NCBI GenBank assembly: GCA_036676175.1
Contig: JAKFDL010000003.1
Span: forward strand, 1 to 64,000
Origin: Methylotenera_A sp036676175
GTDB taxonomy: Bacteria; Pseudomonadota; Gammaproteobacteria; Burkholderiales; Methylophilaceae
Reading direction: 5' to 3'
Length of the DNA stretch: 64,000 bases
Below, piece by piece: positions 54,064 to 62,221 of this stretch. The notes under the pieces were generated by a model. That model saw only the letters and a list, made by a program, of their open reading frames with translations, had not been told where the DNA came from and did not search any database. The translations under genes and the position numbers were made by a program. The stretch's first letter is position 1. The number at the start of each line of letters is the position of its first letter.

Positions 54064-56238
54064 ATGAACACGCCACATTATTCATTCTCAAAAATTTCTA
54101 TCTTACGCCTAGCTATTGTCAGCGCTTTTGCTAGCTCATTATTATCAGCCAACGCTGCGTCTGCTGAAACCAGCGATATGAAACTGCCAGAAGTGAATGT
54201 AACCGCGCCCGCTGTGAGTGATACACAGCCAGTAAAAGGCTATAACGCTAAAAAAAGCAGTTCTTCTACCAGAACAGATACCGAATTGCGCGATACGCCA
54301 CAAGCGATTACGGTCATTCCACAAGATTTAATTAAAGATCAATCTATACAAAGCATTTCGCAAGCCGTGCAATACGTTCCAGGTGTTCAGGCAGCGCAAG
54401 GCGAAGGCAATCGCGACCAGCTGATTTTGCGTGGCAACAATACCACGGGTGACTTCTTTTTAGACGGATTGCGTGACGACGTGCAAACTTATCGCGACCT
54501 TTACAACACCGACCGTCTTGAAGTGCTAAAAGGCCCAAACGGTATGGCATTTGGTCGTGGAGGTGCGGGTGGTGCGATTAACCGTGTTAGCAAGCAAGCT
54601 GGCTGGGATCCAGTTGCTGAGTTTATGGCCAGCTATGGCGCGTATGATTACAAGCGCGTTTCAGGTGATTACGGCCAAGCCTTAAGCGATGAAGTCGCCT
54701 TCCGTATTAATGGTGTGTATGAGGATTCAGGTTCCTATCGTGACGGCGTAGATATTGAGCGTTTCGGTGTCACACCAACTGTCACTATTCGCCCCGATGA
54801 AAAAACTAAAATCGTCTTAAGTACTGAATATTTTAAAGACAAACGTGTCGCTGACCGCGGCGTTCCCTCTGTGAATAGCCCGGGTAATAACACCCTAAAC
54901 AATCGCCCATTTGATATTGGTAATGAAGATATCTTTTTTGGCAACGCAAGCTTAAGCCCCACCGAAACTGAAACAGTGGCATTTAACGCTTCAATAGAAC
55001 ATTCATTTGATAATGGCATTGGGGTTAAAAATAGTACGCGTTATGCCAATTATGATAAATATTATCAAAACGTATTTGCTAGAAGTCCCGTTAGAAACGA
55101 TGGTACTGTTCAAATTGGAGCATATCGTGATGAAACTGAGCGTGAAAATCTCATCAACCAAACCGATTTAACCTACAGCTTAAAAACTGGTAGCGTTGAG
55201 CACAAATTATTGGTGGGTGCAGAGTTTGCCGTACAGGACACGGACAACCAGCGCCTAACACCAGTTGGAGGCGAAAACTTAGCTGGTTCAGTGCCCAGTA
55301 GCAACCCCACCAGATCTGGCGTTGTGTTTAATACAACCACTCGCAACCAACAAAGTGATGTGACTGTCGCTGCGTTTTATCTGCAAGATCAAATTATCTT
55401 ATCGCCGCAGTGGCAGGCAATTGTTGGCTTACGCAACGATAACTTCGATACTGATTACACTAATTTATTGACTAATACCAACATCAATGTCAGCGATAAT
55501 TTATTAGCGCCTCGTGCAGGCTTAATATTTAAACCAGCAGAACCTTTATCACTTTATGCCAACTACAGCGTTTCTTATGTCCCACGTGCGGGTGATCAAC
55601 TGATTGGATTAACCGTCACCAATGCATCGTTTAAACCTGAGAAATTTATCAACTATGAAGTGGGTGCAAAATGGGATGTGAACCAAGACTTGGCATTAAC
55701 TGCGGCGGTATATAAGCTAGAACGCGAAAACGTACAAATTACTGACCCAAATAACCCTGCCCAGCAAATTTTAGTAGATGGCCAAGAAACCAAAGGAATT
55801 GAGTTAGGCGTTACTGGCAATGTAACAGATAGATGGAGCATATTCGGTGGTGTTGCATTTCAAGATGGTGAAATTACCAAGCAACAAGGCACTGGTAATG
55901 GTGCCATCTTAAAAGGTGCTGAGTTAGGTCAAACGCCTGACCGCACACTATCACTGTGGAACAAGTATGAAATAAACGATATGTGGGCTGTAGCTTTAGG
56001 CATCGTCAGCACGTCTGACCGTTATGCGCTATCGCCTACCGCAACACAAAGCACACTATTACCAGGCTATACGCGTTACGATGCTGCAATTTTTGGTAAG
56101 TTTAGTGAAAAGTTAAGCTTACAAGTTAACTTAGAAAACTTAACCAATAAAGAATATGCACTTTACGCACATAACAACAACAATATCACTCCGGGCTCAC
56201 CCATTACCGGTCGCGCGACTTTAATTTACAACTTCTAA
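54064..56238 (+). CDS. TonB-dependent siderophore receptor (Fiu/FhuE-like)
   Basis: 724-residue outer-membrane gated porin. A signal peptide (about 1-35, ending ANAASA) is followed by a short TonB-box-like region (PEVNVTAPAV) and the plug domain with RDTPQAITVIPQDLI, QAVQYVPGVQ and LEVLKGPNGMAFGRGGAGGAINRVSK (about 75-180). The 22-strand barrel ends in GRATLIYNF with the terminal Phe. The plug pattern is that of catecholate/hydroxamate siderophore receptors. No siderophore biosynthesis or cytoplasmic importer genes are near, so it probably takes up a xenosiderophore. Monocistronic, with a strong terminator. Confidence 0.92.
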   Translation: MNTPHYSFSKISILRLAIVSAFASSLLSANAASAETSDMKLPEVNVTAPAVSDTQPVKGYNAKKSSSSTRTDTELRDTPQAITVIPQDLIKDQSIQSISQAVQYVPGVQAAQGEGNRDQLILRGNNTTGDFFLDGLRDDVQTYRDLYNTDRLEVLKGPNGMAFGRGGAGGAINRVSKQAGWDPVAEFMASYGAYDYKRVSGDYGQALSDEVAFRINGVYEDSGSYRDGVDIERFGVTPTVTIRPDEKTKIVLSTEYFKDKRVADRGVPSVNSPGNNTLNNRPFDIGNEDIFFGNASLSPTETETVAFNASIEHSFDNGIGVKNSTRYANYDKYYQNVFARSPVRNDGTVQIGAYRDETERENLINQTDLTYSLKTGSVEHKLLVGAEFAVQDTDNQRLTPVGGENLAGSVPSSNPTRSGVVFNTTTRNQQSDVTVAAFYLQDQIILSPQWQAIVGLRNDNFDTDYTNLLTNTNINVSDNLLAPRAGLIFKPAEPLSLYANYSVSYVPRAGDQLIGLTVTNASFKPEKFINYEVGAKWDVNQDLALTAAVYKLERENVQITDPNNPAQQILVDGQETKGIELGVTGNVTDRWSIFGGVAFQDGEITKQQGTGNGAILKGAELGQTPDRTLSLWNKYEINDMWAVALGIVSTSDRYALSPTATQSTLLPGYTRYDAAIFGKFSEKLSLQVNLENLTNKEYALYAHNNNNITPGSPITGRATLIYNF

Positions 56239-56270
56239 AATCTGAAATTTTAAGTAGATTAAAAAACCTT

Positions 56271-56300
56271 AAAAAGCCCATGTTCATCATGGGCTTTTTT
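56271..56300 (+). terminator. Rho-independent terminator after the TonB receptor gene
   Basis: Stem AAAAAGCCCATG / CATGGGCTTTTT (56271-56282 with 56288-56299), loop TTCAT, followed by more T. It lies 32 bases after the stop codon. Confidence 0.95.
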
Positions 56301-56376
56301 TATTTCTACGTATTTTTTGTACTAAGTTAATTATGCTGATTTAGTTAATAGCGCCGCAAATGTTAAAATAACACCC

Positions 56377-57294
56377 ATGACAAATGCACCTGACTCACTT
56401 CACCATTTTCTTTTTGAAGACACTTTATCTGAAGAAAAATCCAATAACCCCATGCCTATACGTGGCAACTTAGTGCATTTAAATCAGACCTTTACCCTTG
56501 CGACACAACACCAGACCTTACCCCATGTATTAAAACAAGCCCTCGGCGAACTGATGGCGGCCAGCGCCCTGCTGTCTGCGACGCTTAAAATGGAGGGTGT
56601 ACTGGTGTTGCAATTACAAAGCAAGGGTGCACTTAAACTACTAGTCGTAGAGTGTAGCCATGATTTAAACATGCGGGCTACCGCCAAGTGGGATGAAACA
56701 CTCACTGCAGAAATGGAAAACTTTTCATTTATCGACTTAATTAAACACGGCCAGTTTGTGATTACCCTTGACCCGAACGAAGGTGAAGCTTACCAAGGTA
56801 TTGTGCCGATCGAGGGCGAAACCATTGCACAGATGTTACAAAACTATATGCTACGCTCACAGCAAATCGATACATCACTATGGCTGCATTGCGATGGCGA
56901 AAGTGCCAGTGGTCTGTTATTGCAAAAATTACCTGATATGAACGACCCAGACATAGATGCCTGGAATCGTATGAATATTCTGGCAGACACTGTCACGCCT
57001 GACGAGTTGCAAAACCTAGCACCAGAAGTTTTATTGACGCGCTTGTTTGCCGAAGAAGATGTACGACTGTTTGAAGAAAAACCCACACAATTCAGATGCA
57101 GTTGCAGCAAGGCCAAAGTAGGCAATATGTTGCGCTTACTGGGCAAGCAGGAAGTAGAGGGTATTTTGGTGGAGCTGGGTAAGATCGAGGTAAATTGCGA
57201 CTTCTGTAACAAGCAATATGTTTTTGACGTCGTAGATGCTACGCAGATATTGGCTTCTGACCTTACTATAAACCCCAGTACCGCAAAACACTAA
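56377..57294 (+). CDS. hslO: Redox-regulated chaperone Hsp33
   Basis: 305-residue holdase that is switched on by oxidation. An N-terminal domain (RGNLVHLNQTF, GELMAASALLSATLK, KWDETLTAEM) is followed by the C-terminal redox switch, with four zinc cysteines as CxC (in RCSCSKAK) and CxxC (in NCDFCNKQY), all present. ATG start; a cytoplasmic stress protein that fits the MsrB/TrxB/Dps theme. It converges on the pilin gene with only 13 bases between stops. Confidence 0.96.
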   Translation: MTNAPDSLHHFLFEDTLSEEKSNNPMPIRGNLVHLNQTFTLATQHQTLPHVLKQALGELMAASALLSATLKMEGVLVLQLQSKGALKLLVVECSHDLNMRATAKWDETLTAEMENFSFIDLIKHGQFVITLDPNEGEAYQGIVPIEGETIAQMLQNYMLRSQQIDTSLWLHCDGESASGLLLQKLPDMNDPDIDAWNRMNILADTVTPDELQNLAPEVLLTRLFAEEDVRLFEEKPTQFRCSCSKAKVGNMLRLLGKQEVEGILVELGKIEVNCDFCNKQYVFDVVDATQILASDLTINPSTAKH

Positions 57295-57307
57295 TGCACA
57301 TTAATGC

Positions 57308-57793
57308 TTACTTACAAGCAAAAGGCAAAAATTTAGGGTCAATATTGGTTTTGTTATCTCCAAGCAAAGTCATTTTAGCGGGAGCTGGCGCGTTACCACA
57401 CACCCATGCAACAGGCACTGCCGGCGAGTCTTCGATAACTGCAGGGCGAATAGATAAAATCTTGCCGTGCAATAGAGAGCGGGCTTTGTTGCCAAACGTC
57501 ATATGTATCACACCATTGTCTACCACCAAATTACTCACCAAATTACTCACCACTTTATCAGGGGTCGGCAGGCCCGCTGCTTTATTATCTGACGGTAAGG
57601 TTTTGGTCGCTTTCCATTGTGCGGCAGCGGGCTCTTTTGCCGCTTCAGCCAAAGGAATAGCTGCTGCCACTTGTTCCCGGATAATGCGCTCGATTCCCGA
57701 TGGAACCGCAATCATCGCCAGAATAGCTAAAATAGCCACCACTACCATCATCTCAACTATCGTAAAACCTTCTGTAAAGCCTTTTAATTTCAT
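57308..57793 (-). CDS. Type IV prepilin-like protein
   Basis: 161 residues. A short leader ending in EG precedes FTIVEMMVVVAILAILAMIAVPS, the N-methylated pilin helix with Glu5 and the Gly|Phe cleavage site. The C-terminal part has a Cys pair (VAWVCGN and PFACK) that would form the D-region loop. AAAGGA precedes the ATG. No assembly genes (pilB, pilC, pilQ) are in the window, so it is an orphan or minor pilin. A small tandem repeat duplicates SNLV (57527-57550). Confidence 0.9.
   Translation of the reverse strand: MKLKGFTEGFTIVEMMVVVAILAILAMIAVPSGIERIIREQVAAAIPLAEAAKEPAAAQWKATKTLPSDNKAAGLPTPDKVVSNLVSNLVVDNGVIHMTFGNKARSLLHGKILSIRPAVIEDSPAVPVAWVCGNAPAPAKMTLLGDNKTNIDPKFLPFACK
57527..57550. repeat. 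12-bp tandem duplication within the pilin gene
   Basis: CAAATTACTCAC occurs twice in direct succession (57527-57538 and 57539-57550). On the coding strand this adds one SNLV unit (VSNLVSNLV), in frame. Confidence 0.85.
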
Positions 57794-57836
57794 TTAATAA
57801 AATCCTTTATTCGTTTCATACAATTTGCTACTAAGA

Positions 57837-58640
57837 CTATTTGTCCGTCATTTGCCGCATACGTTCAAACAAACAAATTGCAGTTGCGGCAGCGGCATTA
57901 AGCGACTCGACTGCCCTATTATTACTTTGATTCATTGGAATAGAAATTAGTTTACTGCACGCCTCTATGGTTTTCATGCTTAAACCCGCACCTTCGTTGC
58001 CCATCACAAAAGCACAGGCATGGCTTAAATCTTGGCTATATAACGATTCGCCCCGCATCGTCGTTGCGTAACTAGTGCCGTTAAAGGCTTGCAGCTGCGT
58101 GCTTAAATCGGCATTTTCAATGATTGGCAACACAAATTGCGCACCCTGTCCGCCGCGTAGCGCTTTGGGCGACCATGCATCGGTGCAACCTTTGCTTAAG
58201 TAAACCGCATCTACTCCAGCAGCTGCAGCAGTGCGCAACATACTGCCTAAATTACCCGGGTCTTGGATATCTTCCAGCATCAGCACAAATGCCATATTTT
58301 CTGGCAGTTCAATCTCAGGCGTTCTTACCAGCGCTAAAATCCCAGTACTGCTGGCCACTGGTGTCAACTCTGCAAACATCAGCGTTGGCAACATCATGGT
58401 GTTTACTTCAGACAAGGTTTGCATCAGGTTGGTTGCTTCGCGCGAGCTTTTACCTTCGGGGATAATGACTAGTTCAGGCTCGCCAAAGGCTTGGCAATAC
58501 CCCTCAATCAAATGCACCCCATCCAGCAGCGTTTTGCCCTCAGCGCGGCGCTCACGTGCATTATCTGCCAGTTTTTTTAACTGTTTAAAAACCGGGTTAT
58601 CACGCGAAATAATATGTTTAAAAGATTGGTCTATGCTCAT
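57837..58640 (-). CDS. TrmH/SpoU-family RNA 2'-O-methyltransferase
   Basis: 267 residues from ATG 58640 (a GTG at 58646 is possible). An N-terminal substrate-binding domain (KKLADNARERRAEGKTLLDGVHLIEG) is followed by the SPOUT knot domain with motif 1 LEDIQDPGNLGSMLRTAAA, motif 2 FVMGNEGAGLS and motif 3 SIPMNQSNNRAVESLNAAAATAI, which together bind S-adenosylmethionine. The layout is that of RlmB- or TsnR-like 23S rRNA methyltransferases; the exact target nucleotide is unknown. Divergent from rsuA. Confidence 0.92.
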   Translation of the reverse strand: MSIDQSFKHIISRDNPVFKQLKKLADNARERRAEGKTLLDGVHLIEGYCQAFGEPELVIIPEGKSSREATNLMQTLSEVNTMMLPTLMFAELTPVASSTGILALVRTPEIELPENMAFVLMLEDIQDPGNLGSMLRTAAAAGVDAVYLSKGCTDAWSPKALRGGQGAQFVLPIIENADLSTQLQAFNGTSYATTMRGESLYSQDLSHACAFVMGNEGAGLSMKTIEACSKLISIPMNQSNNRAVESLNAAAATAICLFERMRQMTDK

Positions 58641-58705
58641 ATTCACATTCTAACGCAAGCTGCTTGTAAGCTTGTCATATTAGGCTAAATTCCATATCTT
58701 ATTTA

Positions 58706-58741
58706 AGCTCGCACAAGCGGGCTTTTTATTTGCCTTATAAT
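58706..58741 (+). promoter_or_regulatory. Hairpin followed by a -10 element directly at the rsuA start
   Basis: A 7-bp hairpin AGCTCGC / GCGGGCT (58706-58712 with 58717-58723, one G-T pair, loop ACAA) and T5 precede a perfect TATAAT (58736-58741). Six bases separate TATAAT from the ATG at 58748, so transcription would start at or next to the A of the ATG. No -35 match and no ribosome-binding site are seen. Confidence 0.5.
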
Positions 58742-58747
58742 ACGCGT

Positions 58748-59473
58748 ATGGCTAAAACACTCGATTTAGAACGTATTCTCAGCAAGCAAGGCTTTGGCAC
58801 GCGCAAGCAATGCCGCATCATGATTTTTAATGAAGAAATCACCGTGAATGGCACAACGTGCGATGATCCCGAGGCAGAATTTTTGCTGGAAAATTTAAGT
58901 TACACCGTCAAAGGCGAGCTTTGGGATTACAAAGAAAAATCCTATTTAATGATGCATAAACCCAGCAACTATGAGTGCTCGCATAAAACCCAGCATCACC
59001 CCACCATTTACAGCTTGCTGCCGCACCCGTTAGTTGAACGCGATGTACAATGTATCGGCAGATTAGATGAAGACACGACTGGGCTGATTTTGATTTCGGA
59101 TGATGGGCAATTTATCCATAAAATGAGTTCGCCAAAACACAAGGTACCAAAAATTTACGAAGTCACCTGCAAGCACCCTGTCTCAGAAGCCAATATCCAT
59201 ACGCTACTTGATGGAGTTAAATTGATTGATGAGGCCGAAACAATCGCCGCATTAGATGTAAAACAAATCGGCGAGCGCGTCATCCATATGACCTTAGCCG
59301 AAGGCAAATACCACCAAGTAAAACGCATGGTGGCTGCTATCAGCAACCGTGTAGAAGCTTTAAAGCGTATTCAAATCGGGGAATTAAAACTACCAGACGA
59401 TTTAAAAGTAGGTGAATGGCGCTGGTTAAGTGAGAGCGATCTGGTGAAACTTGGAAGCTACAACCAAAATTAA
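58748..59473 (+). CDS. rsuA: RsuA-family rRNA pseudouridine synthase
   Basis: 241 residues from ATG 58748 (an upstream TTG at 58730 would add six and lies in the promoter). An S4-like RNA-binding domain (LERILSKQGFGTRKQCRIMI) is followed by the catalytic domain with Asp in GRLDEDTTGLILISDDG and the KYHQVKRM and KRIQIGELKLP blocks. It is most like RsuA, which makes pseudouridine 516 in 16S rRNA; the RluE/RluF branch is less likely. The translation start may be leaderless (see the promoter entry). Confidence 0.9.
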   Translation: MAKTLDLERILSKQGFGTRKQCRIMIFNEEITVNGTTCDDPEAEFLLENLSYTVKGELWDYKEKSYLMMHKPSNYECSHKTQHHPTIYSLLPHPLVERDVQCIGRLDEDTTGLILISDDGQFIHKMSSPKHKVPKIYEVTCKHPVSEANIHTLLDGVKLIDEAETIAALDVKQIGERVIHMTLAEGKYHQVKRMVAAISNRVEALKRIQIGELKLPDDLKVGEWRWLSESDLVKLGSYNQN

Positions 59474-59550
59474 CAAAATAGGTCATTAATAATCAATTTC
59501 GCCAAAAAATTGGTGTGTTAAAAACAATCAATCAACTTACCAGGATAAAA

Positions 59551-59880
59551 ATGAATAAAATACAACTCGACGACACTATCAAACGCTCTATTAAAATACG
59601 AGAAAAATATCATCTCTTAGAGGAAAAATTCCATGGAAATCAGTGGACGGTCGAAGAGGATGCTCTGGCTTTTTTAACTGATGCTGGTTTAATTGGGCGA
59701 TTGACTATGTCTCAACAAGGAAGGTGGCCAACTGATGATGAAAGTTTGTCGCAACTAAAGCACAAACTTGCAGAGTGCATATGGTGGATAGTTGTTTTAT
59801 CTGACCGGATGGGACTTGATGTTAACGAGATTGTTGACACCTTTCTAATCAATACAGAGAAAAAATTAAACATTTCTTAG
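59551..59880 (+). CDS. MazG-like small protein
   Basis: 109 residues from ATG 59551, with AGGA 7 bases before it. Helical and acidic: EEKFHGNQWTVEEDALAFLTDAGLIGRL, GRWPTDDESLSQ, KLAECIWWIVVLSDRMGLDVNEIVDTFL. The EEKF and AECIWW positions recall the metal-binding Glu residues of all-alpha NTP pyrophosphatases (MazG/HisE), and the length fits a single-domain member. Activity is likely hydrolysis of a non-canonical nucleotide, but this rests on a short motif. Confidence 0.65.
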   Translation: MNKIQLDDTIKRSIKIREKYHLLEEKFHGNQWTVEEDALAFLTDAGLIGRLTMSQQGRWPTDDESLSQLKHKLAECIWWIVVLSDRMGLDVNEIVDTFLINTEKKLNIS

Positions 59881-59955
59881 CACACAGGAATGAATTTAAA
59901 TACTCTTAACGCTCATCATTTATCTCTTTTGAAAGCGCGCCATTTAAGGCAAACC

Positions 59956-60528
59956 ATGAGAATTTTTAGCTTATTGATTTTTGTTCTGTTAGCCGCTTGC
60001 ATTAAAGAAATGCCACCGGCTGCCAAAGATAGTGTCGTACAAAACGTAGATGCCAACCAGTATTTAGGTACTTGGTACGAAATCGCACGGCTAGACCATA
60101 GCTTTGAGCGAGGCTTAGAGCAAGTCACCGCTAACTACAGCTTAGGTGAAGATGACAGCATCAAGGTGGTGAATCGTGGCTACAACCCAAAAACCAAAGA
60201 GTGGAAAGAAGCAATTGGCAAAGCCTTATTTGTAGATGCCGCCAATGCTGACGGCTCCCGCACTGGACGCCTTAAAGTATCATTCTTTGGCCCATTTTAT
60301 GGTGCTTACAACATCATCGAGCTAGACAAACCTTACTACAACTATGCGATGGTGAGTGGCGGTCAGGATTATTTGTGGATATTGTCTCGCACGCCACAAC
60401 TCACCTACCCGATTAAGCAAGAGCTAATCGCTCGCGCCAAACATTTTGGTTATGCCACAGAGAAGCTGATATTTGTGAAGCAAGCCAATCAGGTGGAGTA
60501 TGAATCTGGCAGACACGTAATACACTGA
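59956..60528 (+). CDS. blc: Bacterial lipocalin (Blc) lipoprotein
   Basis: 190 residues from ATG 59956, chosen for its signal peptide ending in LLAAC (lipid-modified Cys15) and AAGG eight bases ahead. The eight-strand lipocalin has the first signature YLGTWYEIARLDHSFERGLEQV, then GYNPKTKEWKEAIGKA, SFFGPFYGAYNIIELD and LWILSRTPQL. The mature protein sits in the outer membrane and binds fatty acids or lysophospholipids, often during envelope stress. It may be co-transcribed with the MazG-like gene; a terminator follows. Confidence 0.95.
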   Translation: MRIFSLLIFVLLAACIKEMPPAAKDSVVQNVDANQYLGTWYEIARLDHSFERGLEQVTANYSLGEDDSIKVVNRGYNPKTKEWKEAIGKALFVDAANADGSRTGRLKVSFFGPFYGAYNIIELDKPYYNYAMVSGGQDYLWILSRTPQLTYPIKQELIARAKHFGYATEKLIFVKQANQVEYESGRHVIH

Positions 60529-60561
60529 TTCAGCTGGTGCAAGGGCTAGACAATAGACAAT

Positions 60562-60589
60562 AAAAAGTCGCCTGAATTGGCGACTTTTT
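60562..60589. terminator. Bidirectional terminator after blc
   Basis: Stem A5-GTCGCC / GGCGAC-T5 (60562-60572 with 60579-60589), loop TGAATT. It lies between the convergent blc and EF-hand/BON genes. Confidence 0.93.
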
Positions 60590-60629
60590 ATTTACAGCAA
60601 GATCAAGGCAGGATTAAACTAGTTTCAAG

Positions 60630-61328
60630 TTAGCCTCTAACCTGTAAGCCGTTGTTTACAGATTTAACGCCTTCAATTCCAGAAACCACTTCTTCTGCTT
60701 TCGCCTTAGCCGCTTCATTATCTACAAGGCCACTTAAAGTCACTTCACCCTGACGGGTTTCAACACTAATTTGCAAGCTTTTCAGCTCTTTAGTGGCTAA
60801 TATTTTGGCTTTTGCTTTAGTAGTGATAATGCTGTCATCTATCACCACGCCAACTGGTCTTTTTGATGAGGCATCCGCTTCAGTATCCACTGCTGCCATA
60901 TTATCGGGCTCTTCATTCATGGTACTTTTACTAACAGCCGCATCGGCTGCAACGCTAGTATCTGCGGCATTTGCCACCTCTGGCCATTTTCCTGTTTTGT
61001 AGTAAACATACTCGTTTTGGTCAATGTAACCATCGCGGTCAGCATCCGCCTGAGCAAATGTTTTTTTGTTAAATGCTTTGCCTTTTGATGCCTCGTTAGG
61101 TAACAGCAAGCCGTTGCCAGTGCTATCCAAACGCGTAAATTCAGCCACTTCTGGGCTTAGCCAATCATTGGTGTAAGTTTCCGGTTGCAAAGTATTGTTA
61201 GCTGCGTCCATCGCATCTTCTGCTAAAGCACTCGTAGCGAAAGTAGTAACAACCAAGGCGATTGCTAAAGTTAAAGGTTTAAGGTTATTTGTTAGTTTAA
61301 TTGTTGATTTTAAGGTATTCGTTTTCAT
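60630..61328 (-). CDS. Exported EF-hand and BON-domain protein (larger paralogue)
   Basis: 232 residues with a signal peptide of about 36 residues ending ATSALA. Two EF-hand-like loops follow: a weak first one, RLDSTGNGLLLPNEA, and a canonical second one, DADRDGYIDQNEYVYY. A variable acidic, Ala-rich linker (about 115-155) leads to one BON domain with LKSLQISVETRQGEVTLSGL and GVKSVNNGLQV. BON domains bind lipid or other envelope partners, and the EF-hands would make it Ca2+-responsive. It is periplasmic. A paralogue without the long linker lies directly upstream (61557), so the pair arose by tandem duplication. Confidence 0.87.
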   Translation of the reverse strand: MKTNTLKSTIKLTNNLKPLTLAIALVVTTFATSALAEDAMDAANNTLQPETYTNDWLSPEVAEFTRLDSTGNGLLLPNEASKGKAFNKKTFAQADADRDGYIDQNEYVYYKTGKWPEVANAADTSVAADAAVSKSTMNEEPDNMAAVDTEADASSKRPVGVVIDDSIITTKAKAKILATKELKSLQISVETRQGEVTLSGLVDNEAAKAKAEEVVSGIEGVKSVNNGLQVRG

Positions 61329-61489
61329 CGTATGTACTCCTGTAAGTTATACACGCATAAATGCAGGTTTACATGATAGGCAATCTAAAATATAAAAAAA
61401 TCCAGTAAAAGCTGAATATTGTGTCAGCAATAGACTACAAGTGGACCTAACTTATTGATTAAACATAATTAATGTTACATATAATTAGA

Positions 61490-61520
61490 AAAGGCCACAC
61501 ACCTGAGATGCGCGGCCTTT
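61490..61520 (-). terminator. Terminator after the smaller EF-hand/BON gene
   Basis: Read on the minus strand, AAAGGCC-GCGCA pairs with TGTGT-GGCCTTT (12 bp including two or three G-T pairs, loop of seven) and runs into TTTTCT. It lies 37 bases after the stop of the gene at 61557. Confidence 0.75.
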
Positions 61521-61556
61521 GGCGAATACGTCAATATTAATACTTAATTTAAAACC

Positions 61557-62075
61557 TTAGCTTTTAACGACTAGGCCATTCTTAACAGATTTAACCCCAT
61601 CAATTTTTGCCACGATTGTCTCTGCTTTTAATTTTGATACTTCATCATCAACAAAGCCGCTTAAAATCACGACGCCATTAAAGGTTTTAACGCTGATTTG
61701 TAGGCTTTTTAATTCTTTCTCAGCCAAAAGTTCGGCTTTTGCTTTAGAGGTAATGAAGCTGTCAGAAGCCACTCTTTTAGCTGCTTGCTTTTGAGTGGTT
61801 GATTTATAGCTGACAAACTCATCTTGATTAAGCGTGCCATCACTGTTGATATCAGCTTTAACAAAATGGCCTTTGGTAAAAAATTTATCATTATCGAATT
61901 CAGCTTGGCTGAGTTGTGCATTTGAATCGATATCTAATTTTTTAAATTCGGTTTCCAGTGTGTACTTGTCATCTTTATTGATAGCATCCGTATCAAAGGC
62001 AAACGCTTGCAAGCTAGTAGCACCAACAGCCAGCGTAATCGCGTATGTAATAGATTTGGTTGATAATATTTTCAT
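61557..62075 (-). CDS. Exported EF-hand and BON-domain protein (smaller paralogue)
   Basis: 172 residues: a signal peptide ending near LQAFA, then two EF-hand loops, LDIDSNAQLSQAEFDND and ADINSDGTLNQDEFVSYK, and one BON domain with KELKSLQISVKTFNGVVIL and GVKSVKNGLVV. It shares the unit KELKSLQISV and the overall order with its neighbour at 60630 but has no long linker. The second Ca2+ loop is canonical; the first has Ala where Gly is normal. It is periplasmic, with a likely role in envelope stress. Its own terminator follows. Confidence 0.87.
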   Translation of the reverse strand: MKILSTKSITYAITLAVGATSLQAFAFDTDAINKDDKYTLETEFKKLDIDSNAQLSQAEFDNDKFFTKGHFVKADINSDGTLNQDEFVSYKSTTQKQAAKRVASDSFITSKAKAELLAEKELKSLQISVKTFNGVVILSGFVDDEVSKLKAETIVAKIDGVKSVKNGLVVKS

Positions 62076-62221
62076 TTAATTAACTCCGAATAAATAGGTG
62101 AACAACACAAACTAGACCTATATTTGTATTGGTGGTTCGCTATGCTACGCAGGAGGGAAGGTTTAAAAAGTCCAGCTTATACTGATTGTCGTGTCAGATA
62201 CAGCCTACATAAGCCCGTAAT

